Origin: Paramoeba atlantica
Lineage: Eukaryota; Discosea
Direction: 5' to 3'
NCBI GenBank assembly: GCA_977017575.1
Contig: CDRNVI010000177.1
Coordinates: 310,001 to 374,000 of the forward strand
Length of the DNA: 64,000 bases
Shown here: one piece after another, positions 1 to 10,469 of the stretch
Layout of the letters: each line of letters starts with the position of its first letter
How positions within the stretch are numbered: the stretch's first letter is position 1
The notes under the pieces: model-generated
What the model saw: the letters and a program-made list of their open reading frames with translations, nothing else
What the model was told of the DNA's origin: nothing
Database searches by the model: none
Program-made: the position numbers and the translations under genes

Positions 1-13
1 AGTTCCCCCTTCC

Positions 14-441
14 TTTTTTTTTTTTTTTTTTGAGGCAGACTTTATTCAATTAGTAGTTCTTAATCTAAGCCATTTGAATTACATTAAATTATGTTTGTTT
101 TTAACCTCTAACAAGAGGTGAAGTTTTAAACTTCAGCTTAGTTCAGTTGGTCTTTATGCTGAACTTTAGAACTTCTGCAAGTTCAGGCTGGAGGATGCAC
201 ATCAGAAGGGAGAATAATCCAAAGCTCCTTCCAAGGGAATTTATCCTCAACTTTTTAGCAGACAGGGCTGAGATGTAACCTGTTCTGATTTTCACACTTC
301 TTCAAAAGCTCCTCACTCCAATCAAATCACTCTACAGCACCAGAAAAATTTTCTATAATATCGAAAAACTGGGATTTGAACTCGCCCCCCCGAGGTTGGA
401 CAGAGTCGAATTTACGACTAAACTACGGGCACCAACCCATC
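14..441 (-). mobile_element. tRNA-derived SINE with poly(A) tail and target-site duplication
   Basis: Read on the minus strand, the element starts next to 441 with a tRNA-like head. This has a Pol III A box (TAGTTTAGTCG) and a B box (GAGTTCAAATCC) about 35 bases later. An unrecognised body follows, then AATAAA and about 25 A residues (T-run at 13-32). The 13-base string agttcccccttcc occurs at 1-13 and again at 442-454, as expected for a target-site duplication. The paralogous LRR tract at 59791 has the same site uninterrupted. The anticodon arm of the head does not pair, so it is not a working tRNA gene. SINEs depend on LINE machinery; which LINE drives this one is unknown. Confidence 0.75.
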
Positions 442-1021
442 AGTTCCCCCTTCCTTTCTTTTTTCCTTTTTTTCATTCTCTTTTCCACTCAACGTGACCT
501 CAGTTGAGGGAACTGACTTGAACAACTGCCTTTTTCTGTTCACACATTGGTGGGGTGTGGTGATGGGGGGAGAGGGGGTAAAAGGGGGGAATGCAAAGGG
601 AGAAGGAAGGGGGAGGGAGGGGGGAGGGAGGGGGGAGGTTAAAAGGATGGTGGTAGTGTTCTGGCTGATCAAAAAGAGAGGTTTTTTCCTCCTTCTCCTT
701 CTCTTTTCCTTTGCCTCCTTTTTTTGTTTTTTGTTTTTTTGAGTTTTCCTTTTTGTTTTTTGTTTTTAAGTTTTTCTTTTTTTTTCTTTCTTTTCTTGGG
801 TTTCCTTTTTCTCCTTTTTTCTTTTCTTTCTTTTGTCTTTTCTTTTTTTTTTTCTTATTTTTTTTTTCTTTTTTTTCTCACTGCTGTTTTCCCCCTTTGT
901 CTTTTCTCTCTTGAGGGTAATTCTTTTTTTGGTTCCTCTCTTTTCTTTCCTTTTTGTTCGTGAGATTGGAAGATTTCATCTGGAAAGACAATGTTTTTCT
1001 ATTTTTTTCATTTGGATTTTT

Positions 1022-1067
1022 CATACTTTCTGGATGTGAATCTGAAAATTTGAACCCAGAGAGTATG
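1022..1067. repeat. Dispersed palindrome, copy 1
   Basis: Left arm CATACTTTCTGGAT pairs with right arm acccagagagtatg around an 18-base AT-rich centre. It belongs to a five-member family (4644, 27190, 30436 and 60414 are the others). By the asymmetric loop motif ATTTTC it lies in reverse orientation. It sits just upstream of the T/C-rich LRR tract. Function unknown. Confidence 0.6.
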
Positions 1068-1189
1068 AAACAAAATTACAAATACCCACAATCACAATGG
1101 AAAACAAAAAATGGAAGAGCAAGAGGGGGGTTCTTAGGGGGGGAGAAAATGGGAGAGGAGGGTGAGCAACACACAACCTCTGTTTTTTT

Positions 1190-1525
1190 TGCTTTTCTTC
1201 TTCTTCTTCTCTTTCTTTTTCATTCTCTCCTTTTCTCCTCTCTCTCTCCTCTCTCTTTCTCTTCTGCTTTTTCTTTCTCTCTCTCTTCTCTCTTCTCTCT
1301 TTCTCTTCTTTCTTTCTATTATTTGTTAAAAAAGGCTTTTGGCAAACAATTATCTCCTTTCTTCTCTTGTTTTATTTGTTTCTTTTTCTTTCTTTTTTTT
1401 CTTTTTTCTTTTTCTTTTTCTTTTTTTTTTTTTCTTTTTCTTTTAACTTTTTCATTCTTCTCTCTCTTTCTCTCTCCCCTTTTCTCTCCCTCTCTCCATC
1501 TTTCTTCTCTCTCTTCTCTTTCTAG
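1190..1525 (+). repeat. T/C-rich intron tract of the LRR gene
   Basis: Almost pure pyrimidine on the plus strand, ending in TTTCTAG before an LRR exon. Open frames read through it give only Phe/Leu/Ser or Lys/Arg/Glu strings. Similar tracts fill 1595-1949, 2030-2185 and 2524-2900 between the exons of this copy. Confidence 0.55.
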
Positions 1526-1639
1526 AGATCTTTCTGACAATACTTTGAGAGGGACTGTTCCATTAGAAATTGAAAATCTTCATGTCTAAATCATGTTTTT
1601 TTTTATTTTTTATTTTTTATTTTTTATTTTTTATTTTTT

Positions 1640-1672
<33 letters not shown>

Positions 1673-2219
1673 TTATTTTATTTTATTTTATTTTATTTTA
1701 TTTTTATTTTTATTTTATTTTATTATTTTATATTTTATTATTTTATTTTTTTTCTTTCTTTTATTATTCTTTTAATAATTTTATCATTTTCTTTCTTTTC
1801 TTTCTTTTCTTTCTTTTCTTTTCCTTTTTTTTCTTTTCCTTTCTTTTCTTCTTCTCTTCTCTTCTCTTTTCTTCTCTTCTCTTCTCTTCTCTTCTCTTCT
1901 CTTTTCTTCTCTTTTCTTTTCTTTTCTTTTCTTTTCTTTCTTTTCTAAAAGGTTTTTAGAAGCCAATCGACTGAAGGGAGAAAAAATTCTTGGATAAAAT
2001 TTCAAAACTAACTGATTTGTAATTTTTTTTTTTTTCTTTTTTCTTTTTTTTCTTTTTCTCTTTCTTTTTCTTTTTCTTTTTCTTTTTCTTTTTTTCTTTT
2101 TTATCTTTTTTCTTTTTCTTTTTTTTTTTTTTTCTTTCTTTTCAATATCTTTCATTTTTATTGAAATTATTTTTGATTTTATCAGATCACTGGAAGGGAA
2201 TTTCTTTTCAGAGGCAATG

Positions 2220-2482
2220 CACTATAGGGAAAACCCCCCAAAGATGTTTCAAATAGCCCTTGGTGTTGATAGCCCCTATTTTTTGGAGAATTTATTTGAT
2301 TTTGGAAGGAAAACCATTTCCCTCCATTTTCGAAAGAAAAATCTGGTTCTGTTTGAAAAAATTCAAATGGAAAGAAGAAAGCAAAATCACAGGTTTCAGA
2401 AATCAAATAAATTGTCCAAAAAATAGGGGCTGTCAACACCAAGGGCTATTTGAAACATCTTTGGGGGGTTTTCCCTGTAGTG
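2220..2482. mobile_element. CACTA-type foldback MITE inside an LRR exon
   Basis: The ends are CACTATAGGG and CCTGTAGTG, followed inward by terminal inverted repeats of about 82 bases with three mismatches. The element is 263 bp with no coding capacity and is flanked by ATG at 2217-2219 and 2483-2485. The paralogous exon at 61490-61561 has a single ATG and no insert, which proves the insertion and gives a 3-bp target duplication. CACTA ends plus a 3-bp duplication are the signature of the CACTA (EnSpm) superfamily. No matching transposase is visible in this window. Confidence 0.85.
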
Positions 2483-2899
2483 ATGCCTGTTGAATTTGCA
2501 CAACTCTCTGATCTTTTTCAAATGTTTTTCTTTTCCTTTTTTTTTCTTTTTTCTTTTTTTTTCTTTTTTCTTTTTCTTTCTTTTCTTTTTCTTTCTTTTT
2601 TTCTTTTTTTCTTTTTTTTCTTTTTTTTCTTGATTATTTTTTGAATAAATTATTCTGTTCTGATGATTTTTTTTCTTTTCCTTCTTTTTCTCTCTTTTTT
2701 CTCTCCAATGTTGGTAAGAAATCCTTTATTTTTTCTGGGGATGGTTCTTGTTGCACCAACAGCAAGGGTTGGTGTGTTGGAAGTTCATCTTTTTTTTTTT
2801 CTTTTTTTTTTTTCCTTTTTCCTTTTTTTCATTTTCTTTTTCATTTTTCATTCTCTTTTTCTTTCCACCACCAACCCAAGATCAAAAACCTTTATTTTG

Positions 2900-3193
2900 T
2901 TGGAAGTTTTGTGATGTGTTTTTTTCTTTTCTTTGTTTTTCTTTGTTTTTTTTAATTGGAAAACTAATTTTTCTTTCTTTTCTTTTTTCTTTTTCTGTTA
3001 GATGACAATTAATCAAAAAACAAAAAAGACAGAACAATTGAAAGGATTTTTGTGGTGATGTTTTGGAGTTTTATGAACAAATTAAATAGTTCTTTTGATT
3101 TGTTCAAACAACTCTTTTTTCTTTTTTGTTTTTTTTAAGCTATTTGATCCCTCAAAGAATTGAAATGTCTCAGAAGATGATCCAATTCTCACT

Positions 3194-3224
<31 letters not shown>

Positions 3225-4640
3225 GAGTTGGGGAGTTAGGGAGTCAGGAAGACTTGAGATCCCACCAGACAAGGTTCTTTTTTTTTTTTTTCTTTTCTTC
3301 TTTTTTGTTTTTTTCTTTCTTTTTTTTCTTCTCCTTTTTCTTTGTTTTTTCTCTTTTTTTTTTTTTCTTTTTCTCTTTTTTATTTTTCCTTCCTTTTCTT
3401 TTGTTTAATCTTCTGTTTAATCTTTTATTTTAAAACAGAGGAGACAAAAGTGTTGCATATTTTCCAATTCTTATCAGAAAAGAGTGGAATTACATTGAAA
3501 AGGGTTCTTTTCCTTGATTGATCTGCTTTCAATCAGAGGTTTTTTCTTCTTTTCCTCCTATTTCTTTCTTATCTTTCCCCTTTTTCTCCCTTTTTTACCT
3601 TTTTTTCTTCTTATCTCTTTTGTTTTTCCCCCTCTTTTCCTCCTTTTTCTTTTTTTCCCTTTCCTCCTTCCCCTTTCCCTTTGTTTTTTATTTTGAATTT
3701 TTTGATTGACTTTTCTTTTGAATGAAGGGAGTGGAAGTGGGTGGTTTTTAACACAAACAATAATGGAGAATTCATGATGGGGGAGAAAAAATACACTTGG
3801 CACCTTTCTGATTTTCCACCTTCTCACCAAAAGCACTTTCTGCTGTGCAAGTTGTTGTTGCCACTATTGTTTTGTTCTCATTATCACACCAGGTTTTCCC
3901 CCCTTCTTTATTTTGTGTTTTGTTGTTTCTGGAGTATTGTGCATTGTTTGTGGGGGGATTGTTGTTTTATTGTTTTGTTGTTTGTTATTTGTTGGTGGTT
4001 TTTAGAGGTGGTTGTTTCTTGATTGAATATTTGGGTTTTAGTTATTTGGTTTTGTTGAATATTTGTTGAGGGAGTGTCTTGTTGTGATGATAATGTTTCC
4101 ACTTTGTGCTTGTGATTAATATCCAAGATTGAGAAAGGCAAAACAAATTGAATGGATTGTAAGGAGTTTTATATGAACAAGTTAAATAGTTCTTTTGATA
4201 TTGTTTAAACAACACTATTATTTCTTTGATGTTATTTAAGAGGATTAGACCTGGTGGATCCTTGAGAATATCAATTATTTCTTTAATTATTTTATGACTC
4301 ACCTCAGTTCAATGTTGGGACCTTTCTTTGATTTGGCATTCCCTTTGTCTTTTGAGAAACAAGAACTTTGAGAGAAATGGGAATCATTTTACCTTGAGGG
4401 AACACTGGATCAGGGAGACCATCTATTAAGCTGTGAGAGGTAAGGACACAAGGTTTTTTTTTCTTTCTTTTTCTTATTAGTTTTTATCTTCTTTATCTTT
4501 TCTTTTCACCTCCTTTTTCACATTTTTTTTTTGAACAGAGAACTCATTTCTTTTGATCTTTTTTAAAGAAGTGACTATTTTGGTTCTTTCCTTGTTCAGT
4601 GGCAATACAAGCAAAACTCAAATGACCTCAAGCAAGAAGA
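2900..4640 (+). other. Pyrimidine-rich stretch with scattered possible exons
   Basis: Mostly T/C and T/G low complexity. A (GA)n microsatellite lies at 3194-3224. A stretch at about 3727-3850 reads WVVFNTNNNGEFMMGEKKY and continues to HQKHFLLC after a plausible acceptor. It looks more protein-like than its surroundings, but I recognise no domain. Around 4340-4441 another possible exon ends at GAG|GTAAGG. These could be 3' exons of the LRR gene or of a separate gene; I could not link them in one frame. Confidence 0.25.
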
Positions 4641-4643
4641 CTT

Positions 4644-4689
4644 ATACTCTCTCTGGGTACAAATTTTCAAATTAGCACCCAGAGAGTAT
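4644..4689. repeat. Dispersed palindrome, copy 2
   Basis: Left arm ATACTCTCTCTGGGT (one extra CT) pairs with acccagagagtat around the centre acaaattttcaaattagc. Forward orientation by its ATTTTC centre. It lies 3.6 kb to the right of copy 1, which has the opposite orientation. Function unknown. Confidence 0.7.
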
Positions 4690-5014
4690 GAAAATTCTGG
4701 GGGTTCATTGTTCTTTTGAAGAAAGTTATTTTTCAAATAATGTCTTCTATTTTTGTTTCAAAGGAGGGGGATTGAAAAACTTCTTTTTCAAACCTTAGGA
4801 GAATAAGGAGAAGGGCAAGAACCATCTATTCATCTAACAGGTTCAATTCTCACATAGTGAATTTTTTCATTTTTTTTTATCTCTTCTTCAATCTTTTCTT
4901 TCCTTCTCTTAGATTAGAAGTGAGAATGAGAACAAATATATATATATTTCCTCATTTATTGCATCAAGATATTGCACAATTTGATCAGATTTATTTTGGT
5001 TAACAATATTATAT

Positions 5015-7515
5015 CAGGTTCCTTCCAGGGGGGCCTAATTAGTCTTTTTGGGCCTAATTAGGCTCCTGTTTGTTGGCCAAAATAAAGCACATTTTTGAAC
5101 TTTTTTTTTTTTTGACTTTCTTTTGTGTTTCTTTGAGGTTTTTTCTTGATTTTCATCACAATGCCTTTCTCAGAAAGTCTGAATGAAAAAAGTTACAGTG
5201 GTGAGAAAAATGAGTTCTGGATCAACTTCTCCAAGAATTGAAGAATTGAAGGAGGATACTATTTGGTTCTGCAAAGCTGTGAACCTTTGCCCTTCTCATC
5301 TTGTAAGGAAACATTTTGGTGACCAATATCAAGGAGCATCTCTCTCTTCACTCAGGGTGAAAAGGGTGGAACTTCAGAACTATGACAGGAAATCTCAGAT
5401 GGTAGTTTTGCTTCATTCTCCTGTCTTCCAGAATGATTACCTTCTGGCTCTCCCTGAAAATTTGAAGTTTGTTGGAGAAGCGGATGTCTCAGAGGGTTGT
5501 GGGACTTCAACTCATCCATCTTCATCTTCATCATCCTCTTCTGGCTCAGGAGGATCAAGTTCTGGTTCATCCCAGGCATCAACAACCTCTGTGCCTGTTT
5601 TGGGCTCATCTGATACTGATGATGAAGATACTGAATCTTGCTCTGATATTGAGAGGAAGGGGAAGACAATGCAGCAGAATTCGTTGAAAATGATCTTTCC
5701 TTTGTGTTTCTGAGTGGTCTTCCTCAACAACTGATGCTCGTGCTGTGATAGGAGCACAAGACTTCAAGGCCTGTACAAGAATTTGCTTTGATGCTGTTTA
5801 TGTCCCCACTCCCCTCAATATTTTTCTCCAAGTTCTGCCTCTAACCTTTCTAAAAACTGATGTGCTGAAAGCAACAAATGAGTTTAACCATTCTTTGAAC
5901 TTCACTGAAGCTGAAATGCTTGATTTTATTGCCTTGCGCCAGATTATGTTTTTCTACCCAGGACATAAAAGAAGGGATTTTTTTCGAATTTCAAAGGATT
6001 CAGCTGGATCTTCCTTGTGTGGTACACTGCCTTATCTTGGGAAATATATCAGTAGAAATCAGTTTGATAAGATTGTCTCCTCTCTTAAACTTGCTCCTCT
6101 CTCTGCAAAACCCTCTTACACAGACCATATGTGGGAAATTCGACCCCTGATTGCTGCTTTTAACAAGAAGATGAAGACCATCTTTGTTCCAAGTTGGCAG
6201 GTCTGTCTGAATGAGTCTATGGTGGTGTGGTTCTGTAAATGGGCTCCTGGTTGGATGTTTGTTCAGAGGGAACCTCATCCTTTTGGAAATGAATATCATA
6301 CAATTGGTTGTGGGGAGACTAGAGTGATATTCTTTCTTGAAATTGTGGAAGGAAAGTCCCATCCTCCTGAAATGGGCCTGCCTAAGTTTCAACCTCCATC
6401 TGGTTTTGGAGCGAAAACTGTTGGTTTAATGCTTAGAATGACTGAGGGAATTTGGGGAACTGGTCGAGTAGTTGCTTTGGATAGTGGTTTTTGTGTGTTG
6501 GAAGGTTGTATTCAACTTCTTTGAGAAGGGATTGTATTGTACTTCAGTTGTGAAGAAAAAACAATATTGGCCCAAAGGAATTCCAGGGGAAGAGATTGTT
6601 GCACACCTCAAGGAGAAGGAACCTGGTTATGTGTGAAAGTGAAGAAAGGATCTCTGAGAGGTTATAAATTCTATGTGGAGGCTTTCCAAGATGTTCATCA
6701 CTCTTCTATAATGATTAATACCTGGGGAACTTCTTTTCCCACTGGTTGCCCATGAAATCACAAGCTTGAAGGCCAAAGACTCTCCCTGTGATATACTCAG
6801 CCTCTTGACTTTTACTATCAAACCAGGCATTGTGTGGATGATCACAACCAACTGAGGCAAGGTTCTCTCTCCTTGGAGAGTTCCTGGAAGACCAAAAAAT
6901 GGGTCCACAGGCAGTTTGCTTTCATTCTTGTAGTTGTAGAAGTCACTGCCTTCCTCATATTTCAGCACTTTTTCCCCCAAGCCAAAGAGCTCTCCTTTGC
7001 AGAATTTCGTTTTGAGGTTGCCCAAGGTCTACTCTCTCAGAATCATCCCTTGGATGAAGGCTATAATCTGCGAATACCACTTCCAACTTGTGTAGAACAT
7101 CATCTGATGATCAAGCCCAACTTTGCTGGAGTTTGGTGAAATGGTAATTGGACTGAAGCCAGACAAGAGTACCAGAAGAGTAGGATGCAATGGGACAAAT
7201 TGTACAAAGAAAGTTCAAACCTATTGCTCCTGTGATCAAACACTCATTTTTTGTTCAGGTTGCTTTGCTGACCATATGAGCAGGCACATGACTGAAAACT
7301 AATTAGTCCTTTTGAAAAATGATGTTTTTTTTTTTTTGGTGACTCAATTTTTTTTTTCAAAAAACAATATTTGAACAAATATTTCTTGATATTCTTGTTT
7401 AAAAGATCTTTATTAAAAAGTTTATCAAAAAAAATCTTCCCTCCACCCACCAGTGGCTTCAAAAAAAGAGTCAAAAATAGAAACCTAATTAGTCTTTTGG
7501 CCTGGAAGGAACCTG
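5015..7515 (+). mobile_element. piggyBac-like DNA transposon, full length
   Basis: The 2.5-kb element is bounded by identical 15-base inverted ends, caggttccttccagg at 5015-5029 and its complement at 7501-7515. Subterminal repeats of CCTAATTAGTCTTTT lie just inside both ends. Length, end structure and the encoded transposase fit the piggyBac superfamily. The flanks (atat on the left, attt on the right) do not show the usual TTAA duplication, so the precise boundary or target is uncertain. Part of a second copy lies at 10169-10447. Confidence 0.75.
5183..7302 (+). pseudogene. piggyBac-like transposase (DDE_Tnp_1_7), inactivated
   Basis: The coding signal runs through several frames: 5183-5713, 5713-6524, then pieces to 7302. 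The first part ends in a Ser/Gly and Asp/Glu-rich linker. The core holds the piggyBac-type block NESMVVWFCKWAPGW at about 6207-6255 and the second catalytic block VALDSGFCVLEG at about 6472-6507. The C-terminus (about 7170-7302) has the family's cysteine-rich zinc domain, with Cys pairs then His-x3-His before TAA. The first catalytic Asp (usually DESM) is Asn here. At least three frame or stop changes interrupt the gene, the first near 5700. The product would cut and paste the element in the nucleus; this copy cannot do so. Confidence 0.7.
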
Positions 7516-8520
7516 ATTTTCTGGAGAGTTTAACAATTTTATTTGTTTTTTTTCTGGTTTTTCTGGTTTTTTCTTTTTTTCTGGTTTTTTCTTTTCTTTT
7601 GGAAGATGGTGAAACATTTTTCCCAGAGTCTCACAGTTTTTGTGCTGTGTGGTTCACATATTTCAGATCAATCTTTCTCTTTGGTACAAAAAGGCTGGAA
7701 ATGCTGCTGTTGGTGAAGTCTCCTCTTTGTCCTGTTCCTTTGCATACTTCTTGAGTACTTTCTCTGGCCTTCTTTTCCATTGTTTATCCTTCTTGATTAT
7801 CCTTGGTTTTGGTCTCTTCCCCTTTTGGAGTAAAGTTTCTCAAGCCAACTCCAAAACCCCCCCCCTTATTTATCTTGATCTCAATCTTCCATCTTCTTTT
7901 CTTTCTGATTGCAATCTGAACCAATTGGGCCAATTCAACATTCAAATAGGTTCTTGGCTGCTTCCTCTTAACTGCCCAAAAGGTGGCTTGACAAAAGGTC
8001 TCAATATTCAAACCCCCCCTTGCATCCCCTGAGGATCTCAGTGACCCTTATTAAGGGGGAAATATTCATCCTTTTGGCCAACTGAGCTGATTGGCATTAC
8101 TAGTCTGCTCTTCTTGGGTTCATATTTCTTCATCACTTTCTTTGAAATCTCCTTGAACCTTCTTATTTGATAATGTCCACCTCTCAAGATCCTTGGATTT
8201 CCTAAAGTTGGTGTTAGAGAATCATTTTCTTCTGTTCTTGTTGATAGGATTGAAGATTTCTCCTAAATCAAATTTCACTTTCTCATCCTTTCCATTCTCA
8301 TGTGTCTCTCTCTCTCTTTTATTTCTTTCTCAAGTCCTAAATTCTCTTTCTCCATTTCCCCCTATTCCCCTCATTAATTCCACAAGCTGGTCTTCCACAC
8401 CATGTTGCATGAATTTGATCATGGTGACTACAATGATGAGGTACAAGAGTGCTTTTTAGGTGCAGAAAGTGCTTAGATTCTTTGATCAAGGATATCTTTT
8501 GAGATATTGCATTCCTTCTG
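7516..8520 (-). other. Decayed coding debris, probably transposon-derived
   Basis: No intact gene. Minus-strand pieces have ordinary protein composition, for example around 7650-8010 (KRKQPRTYLNVELAQLVQIA, then a Lys-rich stretch and KVLKKYAKEQDKEETSPTAA) and around 8070-8200 (FKEISKKVMKKYEPKKSRL), but in different frames separated by stops. I recognise no domain. Position next to the piggyBac element and loss of frame suggest an old mobile-element gene. Confidence 0.3.
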
Positions 8521-9347
8521 ATGATGTGTGCACTTTTTGTCCATCTCCTGTGCACCCCATTTTGCCCCTCATCCACTCTTGTCTTACCCCTTCTTTCTTC
8601 TTTGCCTTCTTCTCTTCTGGTTTTTAATTTACTTTAAAGATGTCAAATCATGCAAGATGAACTTGTGGACACAGAATTGGAAATTCAAAATTGATTATTC
8701 TTTGCTTCTATTTTTGATTTTGGTAATATTCCATTCAAGAGAAGATTTCTCATTTGTTTACAAAATGAATCAGCCATTTGTTCAATTCAGGTCTATTGCT
8801 TTGTTTCCTCTCCAATATCTCTGCTTGTCCTTACCCCTCTCCTTAGGAGTTTGTTCATCAGTTATTCAAACTAAGTCTTGCTCAGATAAAGCATTAATCT
8901 TTTGGGTGACTCTTTTGTGCCCTACATTTGGTTTTGGCATGGATGTGTGCACTCAACATTCTCCTCCATTTCAGATAAGGTTCAGTGAGAGCATCACCAC
9001 TCAAGTGGCCTAGTGTTTGAAACTGAAATTGAAAGTTGACCCATTGATGCATTAATAAATGTCTTATACAAAGTTGACCTATCAATTGCATACTCAGTGT
9101 TTTGGCCAATGCTGAAGCCTTGAGTGATGTGGGCTCTTGGAGTGCACACTGGAGAACAAGTTGACCCATGCAACACTTCAGACCCAAAATGATGACTGTT
9201 TGTTGAGGAAGCAAGTTGACTCATGTTTTCTGATAATTCTTGTTTGGTTTGAGCAGGGGAGCAAAGTTTCAAAATAAATCTCTTTCCAGATCTCCAATGA
9301 TGAGAGTGAAACTGTTATCTTGCTCATGATGAACAGTAACAGTTGAA
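8521..9347. other. Unassigned sequence with a repeated short motif
   Basis: I see no gene. The motif (a/c)aagttgac(c/t)(c/t)at recurs at about 9033, 9069, 9159 and 9211 on the plus strand with irregular spacing. Open frames on both strands are short and unconvincing. Confidence 0.2.
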
Positions 9348-9690
9348 TCATTTTTGTTTGTCCAATTTTCTTTTGAGTTCATTAAGGTCCTTACAATTCT
9401 CAATCATTTCATTGAGTTGTGTCAGCATTTGCTTTTTTGCTGCTTGGAGGTCAATTTCCTCTTCTCTTTTCCTTTTGGGTGGTGGAGGGGTTTGGTCAGA
9501 TTGAGCAAACCACTGGACCAGGTTCATGCAATTACTTGAGAACATTTCAAAAGCTATATGTTGCCATAAGTTGAGATGAGGGAGGACCAAATGTTGTGTC
9601 TTTGGCCAATTCCTTTCACTTTCAAAAGTTTTCCAATGTTCAGCCAAAAACACTGAAAACTACTGTGATCAGTGTTTTCTTCATGAGCTT
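9348..9690 (-). pseudogene. Fragment of unknown protein with basic, coiled C-terminus
   Basis: The minus-strand frame ending at 9348 reads about 100 residues. It has an aromatic-rich first half (EHWKTFE, then NLWQHIAFEMF), a PPPPKRKREEE linker and a helical C-terminus with regularly spaced Leu (LTQLNEMIENCKDLNELKRK). Composition is protein-like and codon use is unlike the T/C tracts. An upstream extension to about 9690 stays open. I recognise no family. It lies among transposon fragments and is likely part of one. A (AAG)n microsatellite at 9720-9738 lies upstream. Confidence 0.3.
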
Positions 9691-9819
9691 ACATCAGGTT
9701 GCATTGACCCAGACAATAAAGAAGAAGAAGAAGAAGAACTTGAATCAGAGTTTCTTCAAACAATCAGTGTCAAGTCAAGATCACTGAGAATACATCCAGG
9801 AATGGGAGTCTCTAGTGAA

Positions 9820-10168
9820 AGAGTTTCTGTTTGGATCAATTGACAAAACAGGTTCTTTTTTTCCCTTTCACAACATCATCACCTTCAACTTCTATACATA
9901 ACCTTTTCTTTCAAATCAAACAATTTAATCATCAAAAGAATAATAAACACACACTTTTTTTCCTTTTTCTTTTTCTTTTTTGTTCCATTTCTTCAACCTT
10001 CACCATCTTCATTCAACCAAAAAACAAACAAATCAGAAAAGAGACCACAAGAGTGAACATATGGATATAACATCAGATTTTTTTTTAAAGGCTCAAAAGA
10101 AATATTTGAAGTCACTTCAATCCTAAAAACACTATGATTGCAAGTGCAGCTTAAGCTCACTCTCATGT
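9820..10168 (-). mobile_element. Truncated TIR element, second copy, inserted in a piggyBac fragment
   Basis: The minus-strand sequence from 10168 down to about 9820 matches the plus strand at 53659-54005. It begins with the same terminal repeat (tgagcttaagctgcacttgcaatca). It interrupts piggyBac-derived sequence right after the segment encoding KTVGLML, where the intact copy at 6435 continues without it. The far end and second terminal repeat are missing, so this copy is truncated near 9820. No transposase is visible in either copy. Confidence 0.6.
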
Positions 10169-10447
10169 AAAGCATTAAACCAACAGTTTTCACTCCAAAA
10201 CCTGATAGAGGTTGAAACTTGAACAAGCCCATTTCAGGAATTTCAAGAGGATGGAACTTTCCCTTGACAATTTCAAGAAAAAATATCACTCTAGTCTCCC
10301 CTCAACCAATAAAATGATGTTCATTTCCAAAAAAATATAATTTCTTTTTAAACAAACATTCAACTAGAAGTCAATTTGTAGAACCACACCACTATACACT
10401 CATTCAAACAGACCTGACAGAGCTGTTAACTTGAAGCAAAGATGGTC
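10169..10447 (-). pseudogene. piggyBac transposase fragment
   Basis: The minus strand is homologous to 6150-6440 of the larger piggyBac copy. It includes the segment encoding IFFLEIVKGKFHP and KFQPLSGFGVKTVGLML, with an internal frame break and a few codons inserted. The fragment is cut on one side by the TIR element at 10168 and on the other by LINE sequence near 10447. It is too short for function. Confidence 0.65.
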
Positions 10448-10469
10448 TTCATCTTTTTGTTAAAAACAA

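Larger units (their letters stand above)
442..2900 (+). pseudogene. Leucine-rich-repeat gene, copy 1 (decayed)
   Basis: Plant-type LRR exons are separated by 250-500 base introns made almost wholly of T and C. Exon 1526-1594 (69 nt) encodes DLSDNTLRGTVPLEIENL. A weak LRR exon lies near 1950-2020. Exon 2186-2219 plus 2486-2523 (72 nt after removing an inserted MITE) encodes SLEGNFFSG and continues PVEFAQLSDL. All begin after AG with one base completing a codon and end with two bases before GT, so the introns share a phase and each exon is about one 24-residue repeat. The first exon has an in-frame TAA at 1587-1589 and the later exon is split by the MITE, so this copy is probably dead. The intact family would be an extracellular or receptor-like LRR protein (inference). 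The 5' end is not recognisable. Confidence 0.6.

Noticed and set aside
355..430. Functional tRNA at the left end
   Set aside because: A and B boxes are present but the anticodon and acceptor stems do not pair; it is the head of a SINE.
9030..9225. Repeated aagttgacc(c/t)at motif as an operator array
   Set aside because: Only four copies with irregular spacing in decayed DNA; insufficient to claim a regulatory site.
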